Numbered from the stretch's first letter, positions 1-8,319 are shown. The stretch is DNA of 23,767 bases from an uncultured Clostridia bacterium (GCA_937913075.1 CALEPU010000153.1:1-23767); one strand, 5' to 3'. Notes: generated by a model from the sequence alone, not told the origin. Numbers and translations are program-made.

Positions 1-744
1 CTGATGGCCCAGGCGGTAGCTGCGCGCACCTTTGCCGCACTGCACATGGAGGGCGGCGCAAAATGCACTCACGGCTGCTCGGGCTCCGTCGTCTGCGACG
101 ACCCAGCCTGCTGTCAGGCTTATAAGACCGACGCAGAGCTTCACGCCGCCTGGGGGAGCGCATACGAGGCAAATATAAAAAAGATACGCGATGCGGTAAA
201 CGCAACTCGCGGCATGGTCGTGCTGTTTGAGGGGCGGCTTATCAGCGCGCTTTATCACGCCTCGGCGGGCGAAGCCACCGAAAACTGCGAGGCGGTGTTT
301 GCAATGGCGCTGCCCTACCTCGTTTCGGTAGAAAGCTTAGAGGGCGAGTCGCAGGCTGTATCCCTGCGCGAGTTTACGCAAGACGAGCTTGCCCAAAAGC
401 TCAACGCCGAATTCCCCGACGCGCACCTTGTCACGCCCTTTAAGGAGGGCGATATATGCGTTTGGGGCAGGACGGACAGCGGGCGCGTGCAGCTTGTGCA
501 GATAGGCGAGACGGTGATAACCGGACAGCAAATGCGCACCGCGCTCGGGCTTGCCAGCACCGAGTTCACCGTTGAGCTTGCGGAGAACGCCGTGCGCTTC
601 ACCTGTATAGGCTACGGTCACGGCGTGGGCATGAGCCAATACGGCGCAAACAGCATGGCAAAGCAGGGCAGCACCTATGAGGAAATATTGCTCCACTACT
701 ACACCGGCACAAGCTTGGCGGCGCTGACCCTGTCGCCCGCCTGA
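1..744 (+). CDS. spoIID: SpoIID/LytB-domain sporulation protein, 5' truncated by window
   Basis: SpoIID-family proteins are lytic transglycosylases that cut peptidoglycan glycan strands during forespore engulfment, working with SpoIIP and SpoIIM at the septal membrane. The visible 247 codons start inside the domain: the first bases read in frame as LMAQAVAARTF, the conserved block that follows the catalytic region, so the ATG at base 4 is internal and the real start lies upstream. A Cys/His-rich loop (KCTHGCSG...CDDPACCQAY) matches the metal-binding insertion of clostridial SpoIID proteins. Next come the YHASAGEATEN block and the C-terminal signature GYGHGVGMSQYGA, followed by a normal end. 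The conserved catalytic Glu of the family would lie in the missing N-terminal part. No clear terminator follows. A generic SpoIID-domain cell-wall protein is the alternative to SpoIID itself. Confidence 0.88.
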   Translation: MMAQAVAARTFAALHMEGGAKCTHGCSGSVVCDDPACCQAYKTDAELHAAWGSAYEANIKKIRDAVNATRGMVVLFEGRLISALYHASAGEATENCEAVFAMALPYLVSVESLEGESQAVSLREFTQDELAQKLNAEFPDAHLVTPFKEGDICVWGRTDSGRVQLVQIGETVITGQQMRTALGLASTEFTVELAENAVRFTCIGYGHGVGMSQYGANSMAKQGSTYEEILLHYYTGTSLAALTLSPA

Positions 745-882
745 CGGACGAGAAGCGGCGATAAAGCAAAGGCGCCTGCGATATTTGTGCCCTGCGGCAG
801 ACGTTAAACGCGAAGACCGTCCCGCCTTTAAAAATTTGTTCATAATTTCGGTAATAAAATTTAAATTATTTGTAAAAATTTA

Positions 883-911
883 TTGACGCTCACAGCGATA
901 TATGATATCAT
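883..911 (+). promoter_or_regulatory. Sigma-A type promoter for the lipoprotein-ABC operon
   Basis: TTGACG (883-888) and TATCAT (906-911) are separated by 17 bases inside an AT-rich stretch that contrasts with the GC-rich coding DNA. The first gene of the operon starts 90 bases downstream behind a strong AGGAGGT site (987-993), leaving a leader of roughly 80 bases. I see no riboswitch-like structure in that leader. The preceding bases 745-882 hold nothing else I can support. Confidence 0.6.
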
Positions 912-1001
912 AAATATAATAGATTGGCTCTCGTGGCTTAATACAAGGGCGAACAGCCTGAAGGAGACCCGTCATCAACATTTAACAGGAGGTAATTTGT
1001 A

Positions 1002-2339
1002 ATGACTAAAACCGTATCAGCCGTACTTGCGGCATTGCTTATTCTGCTCTCTCTGGCAGGATGCAGAGGGAATGCGTCGGAGCATAACGATAAAACTCCC
1101 GAAGCGGTCACAACCGAAGCAAGCTTCACTGCGGATGCCAACGCAACGGCGAAGCCTACCGAGGAGCCTGCCGCTTCCGCCGCCCCTGTGCTGATTTATG
1201 ACGACGCTGCATGGTATTCCCCGCTGCAGCGCTCGTCTTCCCCCGCCAAGGTATTAAACATAGCTACGGGAGAGGTGCTCGTCGCCTGCCCCGATCCGCT
1301 TTGCACTCACAGCGAGGGGAGCGATACCTGCTTCTTCAATAGATATCAGGACGAAACCGTGGTCTATTCGGCCGAATACCTTAACGGACATATCTATTTT
1401 GTAGCGGAAAAAAGCACCGAAGACGGCAGCATCCAGAAGCTTTACGACTTTGATATCAACGCCAACCGCATAGACGAGATATACACTTATCCCTATATCC
1501 AATCTACCGCCACTCTTTACAAGAACAGCAGTACTCTGTTCTTTGCCGCTGTGACCGAGGGCGCGGCTGACGATAGCTTTGAAAACATGAAGGTAAGCCT
1601 TTTCGCCTATGATCCCGCTGCAAGGAGCACGAAGCTCATCGACGACAACGCCCTATATGCGATCGGTGCCGGCGGCGCAAATTTCCTTGACGATTACTAT
1701 ATCCGCGACGACGGCGCAAGCGTGGATGAGGACGGAGAACACTACTGGTACCGCCGCTGCTTCTATGACGGCTCTTCCGAGGACGCCTTTGATTCGCTTC
1801 CCGACGGCACTCCCTTCAGCCCGATCGGATGGGCTCTTAAACAGAACGGCATATTTGCCAACACTTGGGGCGAAGGCGGGCTGTACATTATAGAGGATGG
1901 CATAAGGCTCGATTTTCCGACGGACAGCGCGACGACAGCCCCAGTAAGATACAAGGACGATTTTTATTTCCAAACCAGAGGCTCGGAGTTCGTTAAGCTC
2001 GGGAAGGATCCTTACACGGGCGCCGATCACAATGGCTATACCTATGATAACGAGCTTTACGTAATGAACAAGGACGGATCGTATAAGCATTATTCCATCG
2101 ACTGCGAATACCATTTCATAACGACCGCGGTCTACGAAAACGTATTGATAGGCATGATAAAATACCGAATTCCCTCCCCCGGGAAATGTATGATGGGCGG
2201 GGATTCCGATACCTATATCCTTCCGGACTTCATCCGCATAAATCTTGAAACCGGCGAAACGACAGTGTATGATATGTCGAGAAGGAGCCGGTTTGAGGTG
2301 GAGTCCTTTATATCGAGCGTAACGCTCAACGAGGATTAA
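1002..2339 (+). CDS. Exported lipoprotein with a CPDPLCTH motif, function unknown
   Basis: This 445-residue protein begins with a lipoprotein signal peptide whose lipobox LAGC places the lipidated cysteine at residue 21. A Thr/Ala/Pro/Glu-rich linker (about 25-62) leads into a beta-rich body. The motif C96-PDPL-C101-T-H103 with a further Cys at 110 resembles a block seen in many uncharacterised clostridial lipoproteins of DUF5050-like or beta-propeller-like type; that family link is from memory. AGGAGGT lies 8 bases before the ATG. It is the first gene of an operon: only one base separates its stop from the permease start. The context suggests an extracytoplasmic partner or sensor for the ABC system, but it does not look like a classic substrate-binding protein. 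Membrane anchoring is confident and the role is unknown. Confidence 0.8.
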   Translation: MTKTVSAVLAALLILLSLAGCRGNASEHNDKTPEAVTTEASFTADANATAKPTEEPAASAAPVLIYDDAAWYSPLQRSSSPAKVLNIATGEVLVACPDPLCTHSEGSDTCFFNRYQDETVVYSAEYLNGHIYFVAEKSTEDGSIQKLYDFDINANRIDEIYTYPYIQSTATLYKNSSTLFFAAVTEGAADDSFENMKVSLFAYDPAARSTKLIDDNALYAIGAGGANFLDDYYIRDDGASVDEDGEHYWYRRCFYDGSSEDAFDSLPDGTPFSPIGWALKQNGIFANTWGEGGLYIIEDGIRLDFPTDSATTAPVRYKDDFYFQTRGSEFVKLGKDPYTGADHNGYTYDNELYVMNKDGSYKHYSIDCEYHFITTAVYENVLIGMIKYRIPSPGKCMMGGDSDTYILPDFIRINLETGETTVYDMSRRSRFEVESFISSVTLNED

Positions 2340-2340
2340 G

Positions 2341-4416
2341 ATGCTGTTCTTTTATGAGATCAAAAAGCTGATAAAAAACAAAGCGGTCGCCGCGTCCATG
2401 CTCGTTTTGCTCGCGGTCATAGCGGTCACAGCCGTGCGCGGCGCCGCAAACGTTAAGAGCGCCGTGATAGACGCCGATGAAGCGCGCGAGGCATATACGG
2501 AATTCGCCCTCGATACGGAGAACGCCTCGAAAACCGTGCTTTCGAGGACGAACGGTCGGTATGGCGTGGAATACTATACCGAGGTTATAGAGAAATACTC
2601 CTCCGCGCGCGAACGGATAGCCTTTGAAAGTGGCGACGTTTCCGGCTGGGACGAGCTTTTGTGCTTTAACGTGCCGTTTTTTGCGGGGCTTTTCGTTGCC
2701 GTGCTGCTGGGCGCCGCAGCCTTTTATGAGGATAAGCGCATCGGCATGGCAAGCATTATAACTGCCGCCAAAAGGGGAAGGCAGGCAGTCGGTCTTTGCC
2801 GTCTGCTTGCCGCTATGCTGCTTTGTCTGCTGTTTACCATTGGGTCGGCGGGCGTTTCCTACCTATGCTTTCGCATACTCGGCGGGCTTGAAAACGGCGG
2901 CTTCATACTGCAATCTGCGTCCTCGTTCTTCAGATCGGCCGAGGAGCTGACGCTGCTTGACGCCTTTATACTGCTCACCCTTCGCCGCTGCCTCATGCTT
3001 GCCGCCGTGACCGCCTGCACTTGCCTTGCGGCAAAGCTTTTGAACGGCTACATTCCCATACTGCTCGTTTCCGCCGCGTTTCCTGTTGTCGAATTTGCCC
3101 TGTTTTCCGTCCGCTATCACGCCGTTGACGTGTTCGTGAAGAACGCGAACGTTTTCGCTTACGGCACGGGATACCTTTTAGAGCGGTTCTATTCGGTGCG
3201 GTTTTTCGGCGCAGCGCATCCGGAGAGCTTGGTAACGGTTGCGGCGCTCGCGCTTTTGGCGCTGTTTTCCGCGCTTGCAGTGCTTCTGCCCGAGCGCAGG
3301 CGGGAGGGCGCCAAGAAGCTCCTCTGTCTGCCCGCAAGTATAAGGCTCCCGCATATAAAAGCAAGACCGCACGGGCTTTTCGTTTGGGAATTCGTTAAAC
3401 TCCTGCGCACGCCCGCGGTGCTCATCCCCGTCTGCCTTTGCATAGCGCTCGGAGTCTTCGACATACTCGGGAATGCTCCCGTTAAGCAGACCACCAGCGA
3501 AGCGCTTTATCGCACCTATTGCGAAGGCTATGCGGGGCTCTCGATAGACGAGCTTACGGAGCGTATAAGCGAGGATCAGAACCGTATCAACGCGGCAAGG
3601 GCAAGGATCGACGAGGCCGACAGGCTCTACATGGAGCAAAAGATAAGCGATGCGGAATACATCGAAATATTCCAAGAATACATAAGCAGTCTTACGGGCG
3701 AGGGGCTCATGCCGGCGTTCAAAGCGAAGCTCAACTACCTGACCGATACCTCATCGGAGCTCGGCCGCGATATGGAGCTTATCTACGATACCGGGCTCAA
3801 TAAGCTCATCGGAGCGGAAAGGATCATACTGCCGATGCTCGCGGCGGCGCTGCTTGCCTGCTGTCCTTTTATTAAGGAGCGCGAGAGCGGATTTATTGCT
3901 CTCCTTCGCACCGGCAAAAAGGGGCGCGGGAGGGTATACTTGACCCGCCTTGCGTTCGTGCTCATAACGGCCTGCGCCGTGACTGTTGTCTGTTCCGCCG
4001 CCGAGCTTTACGCGCTCTCCGGCGACGGGATATTCGACAGCCTTTCCGTACCCGCAGCCTCGCTTGAAGCGCTGCGCGCTATGGGAACGACGCCTATCGG
4101 TCTTTATTTAATTGAAGCCTATGCAATGCGCATACTCGCCGCGGTCTGCATTGCGCTCATAACCTACGCGCTTTCCGCTCTTTTTGAAAGCCCGTTCGCC
4201 GTGCTCGCGCCCGCCGTCGGCTGGCTGCTCGTTTCGTTTGCGCTGCGCAGGCTCGGCGTATTTTTCCTGCCGGCGGATCTTTCGGCATTCGTTTCGGGGC
4301 ACGCGGCGTTTGTAAAAGCCGGGCAGGGCGCTTGGCTCAGCATGCTGCCGCTTATTGCCGTAACGGCTTTCGGCACAGCCTATTCATACAGAAGGTTTAC
4401 AAGGACGGTAAAATAA
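2341..4416 (+). CDS. Large ABC transporter permease (ABC-2-like, two halves)
   Basis: A 691-residue polytopic membrane protein, presumably the membrane part of the ABC system completed by the ATPase encoded next. It has two similar halves. Each opens with a short amphipathic segment and a membrane helix: FFYEIKKLIKNKAVAASML at the N-terminus and FVWEFVKLLRTPAVLIPV at about residue 346. Each then has an extracytoplasmic loop and a set of hydrophobic helices. The second-half loop (about 380-490) is rich in charged helical residues. This layout fits ABC-2-type or bacitracin/lantibiotic-export-like permeases, where two such units are often separate proteins. GAGG at 2331-2334 is the likely ribosome site, inside the end of the lipoprotein gene. 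Stop and ATPase start are two bases apart, so the two are probably coupled. Substrate unknown. Confidence 0.85.
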   Translation: MLFFYEIKKLIKNKAVAASMLVLLAVIAVTAVRGAANVKSAVIDADEAREAYTEFALDTENASKTVLSRTNGRYGVEYYTEVIEKYSSARERIAFESGDVSGWDELLCFNVPFFAGLFVAVLLGAAAFYEDKRIGMASIITAAKRGRQAVGLCRLLAAMLLCLLFTIGSAGVSYLCFRILGGLENGGFILQSASSFFRSAEELTLLDAFILLTLRRCLMLAAVTACTCLAAKLLNGYIPILLVSAAFPVVEFALFSVRYHAVDVFVKNANVFAYGTGYLLERFYSVRFFGAAHPESLVTVAALALLALFSALAVLLPERRREGAKKLLCLPASIRLPHIKARPHGLFVWEFVKLLRTPAVLIPVCLCIALGVFDILGNAPVKQTTSEALYRTYCEGYAGLSIDELTERISEDQNRINAARARIDEADRLYMEQKISDAEYIEIFQEYISSLTGEGLMPAFKAKLNYLTDTSSELGRDMELIYDTGLNKLIGAERIILPMLAAALLACCPFIKERESGFIALLRTGKKGRGRVYLTRLAFVLITACAVTVVCSAAELYALSGDGIFDSLSVPAASLEALRAMGTTPIGLYLIEAYAMRILAAVCIALITYALSALFESPFAVLAPAVGWLLVSFALRRLGVFFLPADLSAFVSGHAAFVKAGQGAWLSMLPLIAVTAFGTAYSYRRFTRTVK

Positions 4417-4418
4417 AT

Positions 4419-5288
4419 ATGAAGCTTGAATTTGAAAAAGTAAGTAAATCATACGGAAAAACAAAGGCGCTCGTCGGCTTTTCGGCCGTGCTGGAGCCGG
4501 GCGTTTACGCGCTCCTCGGCCCGAACGGCGCGGGAAAATCGACGCTCATGAACATATTGACGGATAACCTCAGGGCCGATTCGGGAAGAATTCTTTTTGA
4601 CGGCGAGGATATTTTGAAGATGGGCGCCGGCTTTCGCGAAAAGCTCGGCTTCATGCCCCAATATCCCGGTATGTACGGCAGCTTCTCCGCGGAGAGCTTC
4701 CTTTGGTACATAGCGGAGCTCAAGGGCGTCCCGCGCAGCAAGGCGAGAACCGCCATCCCCGAGGTGCTGGCGGCCGTAGAGCTTTCGGACGTTGCAGACA
4801 GGCGCATCTCGTCCTTCTCGGGCGGCATGAAGCAGCGTCTTGCTCTTGCACAGGCGGTGCTGGGCGATCCCGCGGTGCTCGTCCTCGATGAGCCGACGGC
4901 CGGTCTCGACCCCAAGCAGCGCATCGCCGTGCGCAATTACATATCGAAAATAGCATTTAATAAGATAGTAATAATCGCAACGCACGTGGTTTCGGATATA
5001 GAATACGTCGCCCGTGACGTCATAATGCTCAAAAAAGGAGTCGTTGTCGATAACGCTCCGCCTGCGGAGCTCATCTCCCGCATCGACGGCAGGGTTTGGC
5101 GCATGCCCGCCTCCCTAAACGAGGTGCAGGAGCTCCAAGCCCGCTTTACCGTTACGAATATCCAGAAGGACGACGCCGGCGTCTCCCTGCGGATACTTTC
5201 CGATACTGCGCCCGCGCCTGAAGCCGCTCCCGTCGCCCCATCGCTTGAGGATTATTATCTCCATATTTTCGGTGAAGCCTCTAACTGA
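4419..5288 (+). CDS. ABC transporter ATP-binding protein
   Basis: A 289-residue ATPase that would power the permease encoded just before it. All motifs are present: Walker A GPNGAGKST (34-42), Q-loop Gln81, signature FSGGMKQR (133-140), Walker B VLVLDEP (153-159), D-loop GLDP (162-165) and the switch histidine H189 in ATHVVSDI. The C-terminal part (about 215-289) is a divergent extension like those of ABC-2 export ATPases. I chose the ATG at 4419, giving MKLEFEKVSKSYG, the normal family N-terminus. An in-frame upstream ATG at 4332 would add 29 residues lying entirely within the permease gene. The ribosome site is weak (AAGGA at 4401-4405), so translational coupling to the permease is likely. 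No convincing terminator follows the gene. Confidence 0.93.
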   Translation: MKLEFEKVSKSYGKTKALVGFSAVLEPGVYALLGPNGAGKSTLMNILTDNLRADSGRILFDGEDILKMGAGFREKLGFMPQYPGMYGSFSAESFLWYIAELKGVPRSKARTAIPEVLAAVELSDVADRRISSFSGGMKQRLALAQAVLGDPAVLVLDEPTAGLDPKQRIAVRNYISKIAFNKIVIIATHVVSDIEYVARDVIMLKKGVVVDNAPPAELISRIDGRVWRMPASLNEVQELQARFTVTNIQKDDAGVSLRILSDTAPAPEAAPVAPSLEDYYLHIFGEASN

Positions 5289-5333
5289 AACGGCGGCGTT
5301 GCACGGATTGCTTTCAAAATGCCGTTTGCCCCT

Positions 5334-5642
5334 TTATGGAGGCTGCTTACAGTGTTGAAGCTTGTATTCAAGCTTATGGCAGGCGTGGCAGCGTTTGCGC
5401 AAGCTGCCGCGGAGCTCTGCGCGGAATGCCTTGACGGGCGGACTGACGACGGTCACGTCCGCGAGCTTCGGGTCGAGCAACGCATTGAGCTCGTTTATGT
5501 TGAGATACTCGAGCCCGTCAAAGCTGTAATACGGTATCGAATCGAGGACTTTATTGATGAGCATAGCCTTTCCGAGCGTGATACCGTGCTCTTCGGCAAG
5601 CCCTTCAAGCCTTTCGTTATGCACTGCGGTAAAGCCGCTCAC
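5334..5642 (-). pseudogene. Fragment of a helical-domain protein, probably broken gene
   Basis: The minus strand reads about 100 codons from a GTG at 5642 without a clear ribosome site. Its first half contains AEEHGITLGKAMLINKVLD followed by a Leu/Glu-rich helix ending NELNALLDP. This pattern resembles short helical modules (GIT.GK..LI...L) seen in clostridial RsgI-type anti-sigma-factor-like and other membrane proteins; the resemblance is from memory and loose. The last 35 residues are basic and unremarkable. The reading frame begins exactly where the plus-strand transposase remnant begins, so I read it as the 3' part of a gene whose 5' part was displaced or lost. A chance open frame cannot be excluded. 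Confidence 0.35.
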
Positions 5643-5789
5643 ACGACGATATCGAGATTTCTTGAAAACAATATGTCAGGGTGCGCGGAAGATCTTTTCT
5701 GTCAGCTTGTAGAAAAGCCGGTCGAAATGGGAGAGATGGGCTTTGCAGCGCTTTTCGTTGACGGAACGAAGATAGAGGTCAATGCCAAC
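5637..5789 (+). pseudogene. IS1182/DUF772-type transposase fragment
   Basis: About 51 codons match an internal block of this transposase family: AHTTISRFLENNM, then AEDLFCQLVEKPVEMGEMGF, then LFVDGTKIEVNAN. In intact members HTTISRF leads to EDLFYQLV and to FIDGTKIEANANKYTF, the block holding the conserved DGTKIEAN residues; here the match stops right after NAN. No start, terminal inverted repeat or remaining catalytic region is present, so this is a dead remnant of under 160 bases. It sits in an open frame running from 5319 to 6137, but outside this block that frame is antisense to ychF or to the flanking minus-strand fragments. It marks an old insertion between the ABC operon and ychF. Confidence 0.72.
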
Positions 5790-5866
5790 ATCACAAAGAG
5801 CACGAGCATTATTATAAATGCCGCGAGGCAAAGCTTATTTGCGGCTTTAAGCTTCCCCGCTGTCAT
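5702..5866 (-). pseudogene. Possible N-terminal fragment of a small membrane protein
   Basis: Seven bases after the ychF stop, AGGAGAT directly precedes an ATG on the minus strand, opening 54 codons: a basic start (MTAGKLKAANK) and one strongly hydrophobic segment (LCLAAFIIMLVLFVMLAL). Past about residue 26 the frame lies opposite the plus-strand transposase remnant, so that tail is unlikely to be original coding sequence. The spacing from AGGAG to ATG is only two bases, which is short. I read it as the start of a membrane protein gene downstream of ychF, cut by the insertion, with the fragment at 5334-5642 as its possible other half. It could also be a chance frame. Confidence 0.28.
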
Positions 5867-5873
5867 ATCTCCT

Positions 5874-6962
5874 TTATACGTTGAACCTGAACACGACAAT
5901 ATCGCCGTCCTGCATGACGTATTCCTTGCCTTCGGATCGTATCAGACCCTTCTCCTTGCAGGTCTGCATGGTGCCGTTTTCGATCAGGGTGTCGTAATGC
6001 ACAACCTCGGCTCTTATAAAGCCGCGCTCGAAGTCGGTATGTATCTTGCCCGCCGCCTGCGGCGCCTTTGTGCCGCGCTCGATAGTCCAGGCTCTTACCT
6101 CCTTGGACCCCGCGGTAAGGAAGCTTATAAGCCCTAAAAGACGGTAGCCCGCCTTGACGAGCTTGTCAAGACCGCTTTCGCCTATGCCGAGCTCCTGTAA
6201 AAACTCCGCTTTTTCTTCGGGAGAGAGCGAAGCCAGCTCCTCTTCCACCTTGGCGGAGACTACTATGACTTCGGCGCCCTCCTTCCGAGCCTGCGCCTTG
6301 ACCTTTTTAACGTTTTCGGACTCGGCTCCTACCTCGTCCTCGGCAATGTTTGCGGCGTATATAACGGGCTTTGTGGTGAGCAGGAACATCTGCCGCACCT
6401 CCTCGCGCTCGTCGTCAGTCATCTCCATAGAACGGACGGGCTGCTGCGCTTCGAGATGCGCTTTTATGCGTTCGCAGAGCTCTATCTCATGAAGGTACTT
6501 TTTATCGCCGGATTTGGCGGACTTTTTAGCCTTGTCGAGCCTGCGCTCTACCGTGTCGAGATCGGCGAAAATGAGCTCGATGTTTATGGTTTCCATATCG
6601 CGCAGGGGATCGACGGAGCCGTCCACGTGGACTATATTGTCATCCTCAAAGCAGCGCACGACGTGAACTACGGCGTCCACCTCACGGATATGGGAAAGGA
6701 ACTTGTTGCCCAAGCCCTCGCCGCGGTAAGCGCCGCGCACGAGCCCCGCTATATCGACAAACTCGATAACGGCGGGGGTGTATTTCTCGGGCGAGTACAT
6801 TTTGGCAAGCACGTCCAACCGCTCGTCGGGCACAGCGACGACGCCCACGTTGGGCTCTATGGTGCAGAAGGGATAGTTCGCGGCCTGCGCGCCCGCCTGT
6901 GTTATAGCGTTGAAAAGGGTGCTCTTGCCCACATTGGGCAACCCGATAACTCCGAGCTTCAT
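5874..6962 (-). CDS. ychF: Ribosome-associated P-loop ATPase YchF
   Basis: YchF is a universally conserved Obg-related P-loop protein that binds ribosomes, prefers ATP over GTP and is linked to translation and stress responses. The 362-residue length is standard. Visible motifs are G1 GLPNVGKST (7-15), the NYPFCTIEPNVG block (29-40) and G3 DIAGLV (70-75). The atypical G4 region NIAEDE, in place of NKxD, explains the ATP preference of the family. A helical insertion follows G3, and a C-terminal TGS domain ends in EYVMQDGDIVVFRF. GGAG lies about 8 bases before the ATG. It is apparently transcribed alone from a promoter at 7006-7034, back-to-back with the exchanger gene. Confidence 0.97.
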   Translation of the reverse strand: MKLGVIGLPNVGKSTLFNAITQAGAQAANYPFCTIEPNVGVVAVPDERLDVLAKMYSPEKYTPAVIEFVDIAGLVRGAYRGEGLGNKFLSHIREVDAVVHVVRCFEDDNIVHVDGSVDPLRDMETINIELIFADLDTVERRLDKAKKSAKSGDKKYLHEIELCERIKAHLEAQQPVRSMEMTDDEREEVRQMFLLTTKPVIYAANIAEDEVGAESENVKKVKAQARKEGAEVIVVSAKVEEELASLSPEEKAEFLQELGIGESGLDKLVKAGYRLLGLISFLTAGSKEVRAWTIERGTKAPQAAGKIHTDFERGFIRAEVVHYDTLIENGTMQTCKEKGLIRSEGKEYVMQDGDIVVFRFNV

Positions 6963-7005
6963 GTGATTTCTCCGTTCCGGCTTGCGCCGCGTATTTTAAC
7001 GTCTT

Positions 7006-7034
7006 ATTTTATACCCCGCACACATGTTTTGCAA
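7006..7034 (-). promoter_or_regulatory. Probable promoter of ychF
   Basis: On the minus strand TTGCAA (7034-7029) and TAAAAT (7011-7006) are 17 bases apart, about 45 bases upstream of the ychF start. TATAAA two bases further upstream gives a second possible -10 at 15-base spacing. It is a weaker match than the other promoters in the window. Bases 7035-7174 show only short GC-rich runs and no feature I can name. Confidence 0.45.
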
Positions 7035-7174
7035 GAGGTAAAAAGGGTTTTATGCGGAACATACAAATTTCATATATTTTCCCCAGGCGGGGTATGGAAA
7101 CGGCCCTTTCGCACCCCGTTTTCTAAGCAGTCACGGCAAAAACGAGAGCTCGCTCCCGCAAAAACGCATAACGA

Positions 7175-7203
7175 TTGACAGCGGTTTTGCATGTTGATAT
7201 AAT
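7175..7203 (+). promoter_or_regulatory. Consensus sigma-A promoter of the cation exchanger gene
   Basis: TTGACA (7175-7180) and TATAAT (7198-7203) match the housekeeping consensus at all twelve positions with the ideal 17-base spacing. The ATG of the exchanger is 34 bases past the -10, behind GGAGGT (7228-7233), so the leader is short and leaves little room for regulation by RNA structure. This implies strong, perhaps constitutive, expression unless an operator overlaps it. Confidence 0.85.
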
Positions 7204-7237
7204 CAGCTTGCATTTTTTGAGAACGTCGGAGGTCAAT

Positions 7238-8263
7238 ATGCTATCCTTCATTTCCGAATGGGGCAATTCCAAATTCGGCATGGTCGGAACCGTGATACTC
7301 TTTGTGATCGGTCTTGCGGCTCTTATCAAGGGCGGCGACTGGTTTGTTGACGGCGCAACGGGCATTGCCAAGAAGTTCCGTATTCCCGAGCTTTTGATAG
7401 GCGCAACGGTCGTCTCCATCGGCACCACTCTGCCGGAGGTCATGGTATCAGCCACCGACGCGGCGGCGAGCCTTAAAAACGCCGGCGCCGAGGCGGGCAT
7501 CGCTTACGGCAACGCGATAGGCTCCGTGATATGCAACACTGCGCTCATCGCCGCGCTCACGGTCGCGATAAAGCCCGCGAGGGTCGAGCGCAAAACGCTC
7601 GTGCTGCCGGTCATTTCCTTCTTCATCGCGGCGGGCTTTTACTGCGGCGTCGCGTATTTTGCGCGGGAGTTCACAAGACCCGTCGGTATAATACTTTTGT
7701 GCATGTTCGTCATATATATGGTCGTTTCGGTCGTCACTGCTCTCAAAAATCCCGACTCCGCCGAGGTTGAAGAGGTGAGCGAAAAGAGCCTTTCCGTCGG
7801 TACGAGCCTGCTGCTTCTGCTCGTCGGCGCGGTGCTTATCGCTCTCGGCGCGAATTTCCTTGTGGATAACGGCAAGCTTATAGCCAAGGCCTGCGGAGTG
7901 CCCGAGGCGGTAATCGGCCTCACCATAGTCGCCCTCGGCACCAGCCTCCCCGAGCTCGTCACCGCCATAACCTCCCTTATAAAGGGGCACGGCGCGCTCT
8001 CCCTCGGCAACGTCATAGGCGCCAACATCTTCAACCTCGTGCTGGTCTCCGGCATGGCGATAACTATAGCGCCCTTCAAGCTGCCCGCGGCGAGGCTGAT
8101 TTCGGGCGTCCCCTCCTCCCTCGTGGTGGATATCCCCGTAATGCTGTTCGTTATGGCTCTTTTGACCCTGCCCGCGCTGATACGGCAGAAGCTTTCAAGG
8201 TTCCAAGGCATAGTCCTTCTGCTCGTCTACGCCGGGTTCTGCGTGTTCCAGTTTGCGGTGTAA
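7238..8263 (+). CDS. CaCA-family Na+/Ca2+ (cation/proton) exchanger, YrbG-like
   Basis: A 341-residue membrane protein of the calcium/cation antiporter superfamily, which exchanges Ca2+ or another cation for Na+ or H+ across the cytoplasmic membrane. It has the two diagnostic inverted alpha repeats, GATVVSIGTTLPEVMVS (55-71) and GLTIVALGTSLPELVTA (227-243). The ion-binding glutamates are E67 and E239, each followed by a GN.IG(S/A)...N block. About ten hydrophobic helices are visible, with a charged cytoplasmic loop around 165-190. I chose the ATG at 7238 behind GGAGGT; a longer frame from a TTG at 7175 would start inside the promoter itself. The gene stands alone between its own promoter and terminator. 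True substrate, Ca2+ or otherwise, cannot be read from sequence. Confidence 0.93.
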   Translation: MLSFISEWGNSKFGMVGTVILFVIGLAALIKGGDWFVDGATGIAKKFRIPELLIGATVVSIGTTLPEVMVSATDAAASLKNAGAEAGIAYGNAIGSVICNTALIAALTVAIKPARVERKTLVLPVISFFIAAGFYCGVAYFAREFTRPVGIILLCMFVIYMVVSVVTALKNPDSAEVEEVSEKSLSVGTSLLLLLVGAVLIALGANFLVDNGKLIAKACGVPEAVIGLTIVALGTSLPELVTAITSLIKGHGALSLGNVIGANIFNLVLVSGMAITIAPFKLPAARLISGVPSSLVVDIPVMLFVMALLTLPALIRQKLSRFQGIVLLLVYAGFCVFQFAV

Positions 8264-8278
8264 ACTATTAAGCCAAAG

Positions 8279-8309
8279 AGGGCTCGGTGATATTCTCCCG
8301 AGCCCTTTT
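8279..8309 (+). terminator. Rho-independent terminator after the exchanger gene
   Basis: AGGGCTCGG (8279-8287) pairs with CCGAGCCCT (8298-8306) around a 10-base loop, and the arm runs into TTTT ending at 8309. It lies 16 bases past the stop codon. Read on the other strand the same hairpin is followed only by TCTTT, so it may also weakly end transcripts coming from padR. Confidence 0.85.
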
Positions 8310-8319
8310 ATATTCTGTT

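Noticed and set aside
4332..4418. N-terminal extension of the ABC ATPase from an upstream ATG
   Set aside because: It lies inside the permease gene, and the ATPase family begins normally at MKLEFEKV (4419).
5288..5327. Terminator after the ABC operon (AAACGGC with GCCGTTT)
   Set aside because: The loop is about 26 bases, the stem only 7, and no T-run follows.
5319..6137. A 272-codon plus-strand frame as one real gene
   Set aside because: Only codons 107-157 match a transposase; the rest is antisense to ychF or to minus-strand fragments.
7175..7237. Longer start of the cation exchanger
   Set aside because: That TTG start is the -35 box of the promoter; GGAGGT supports the ATG at 7238.
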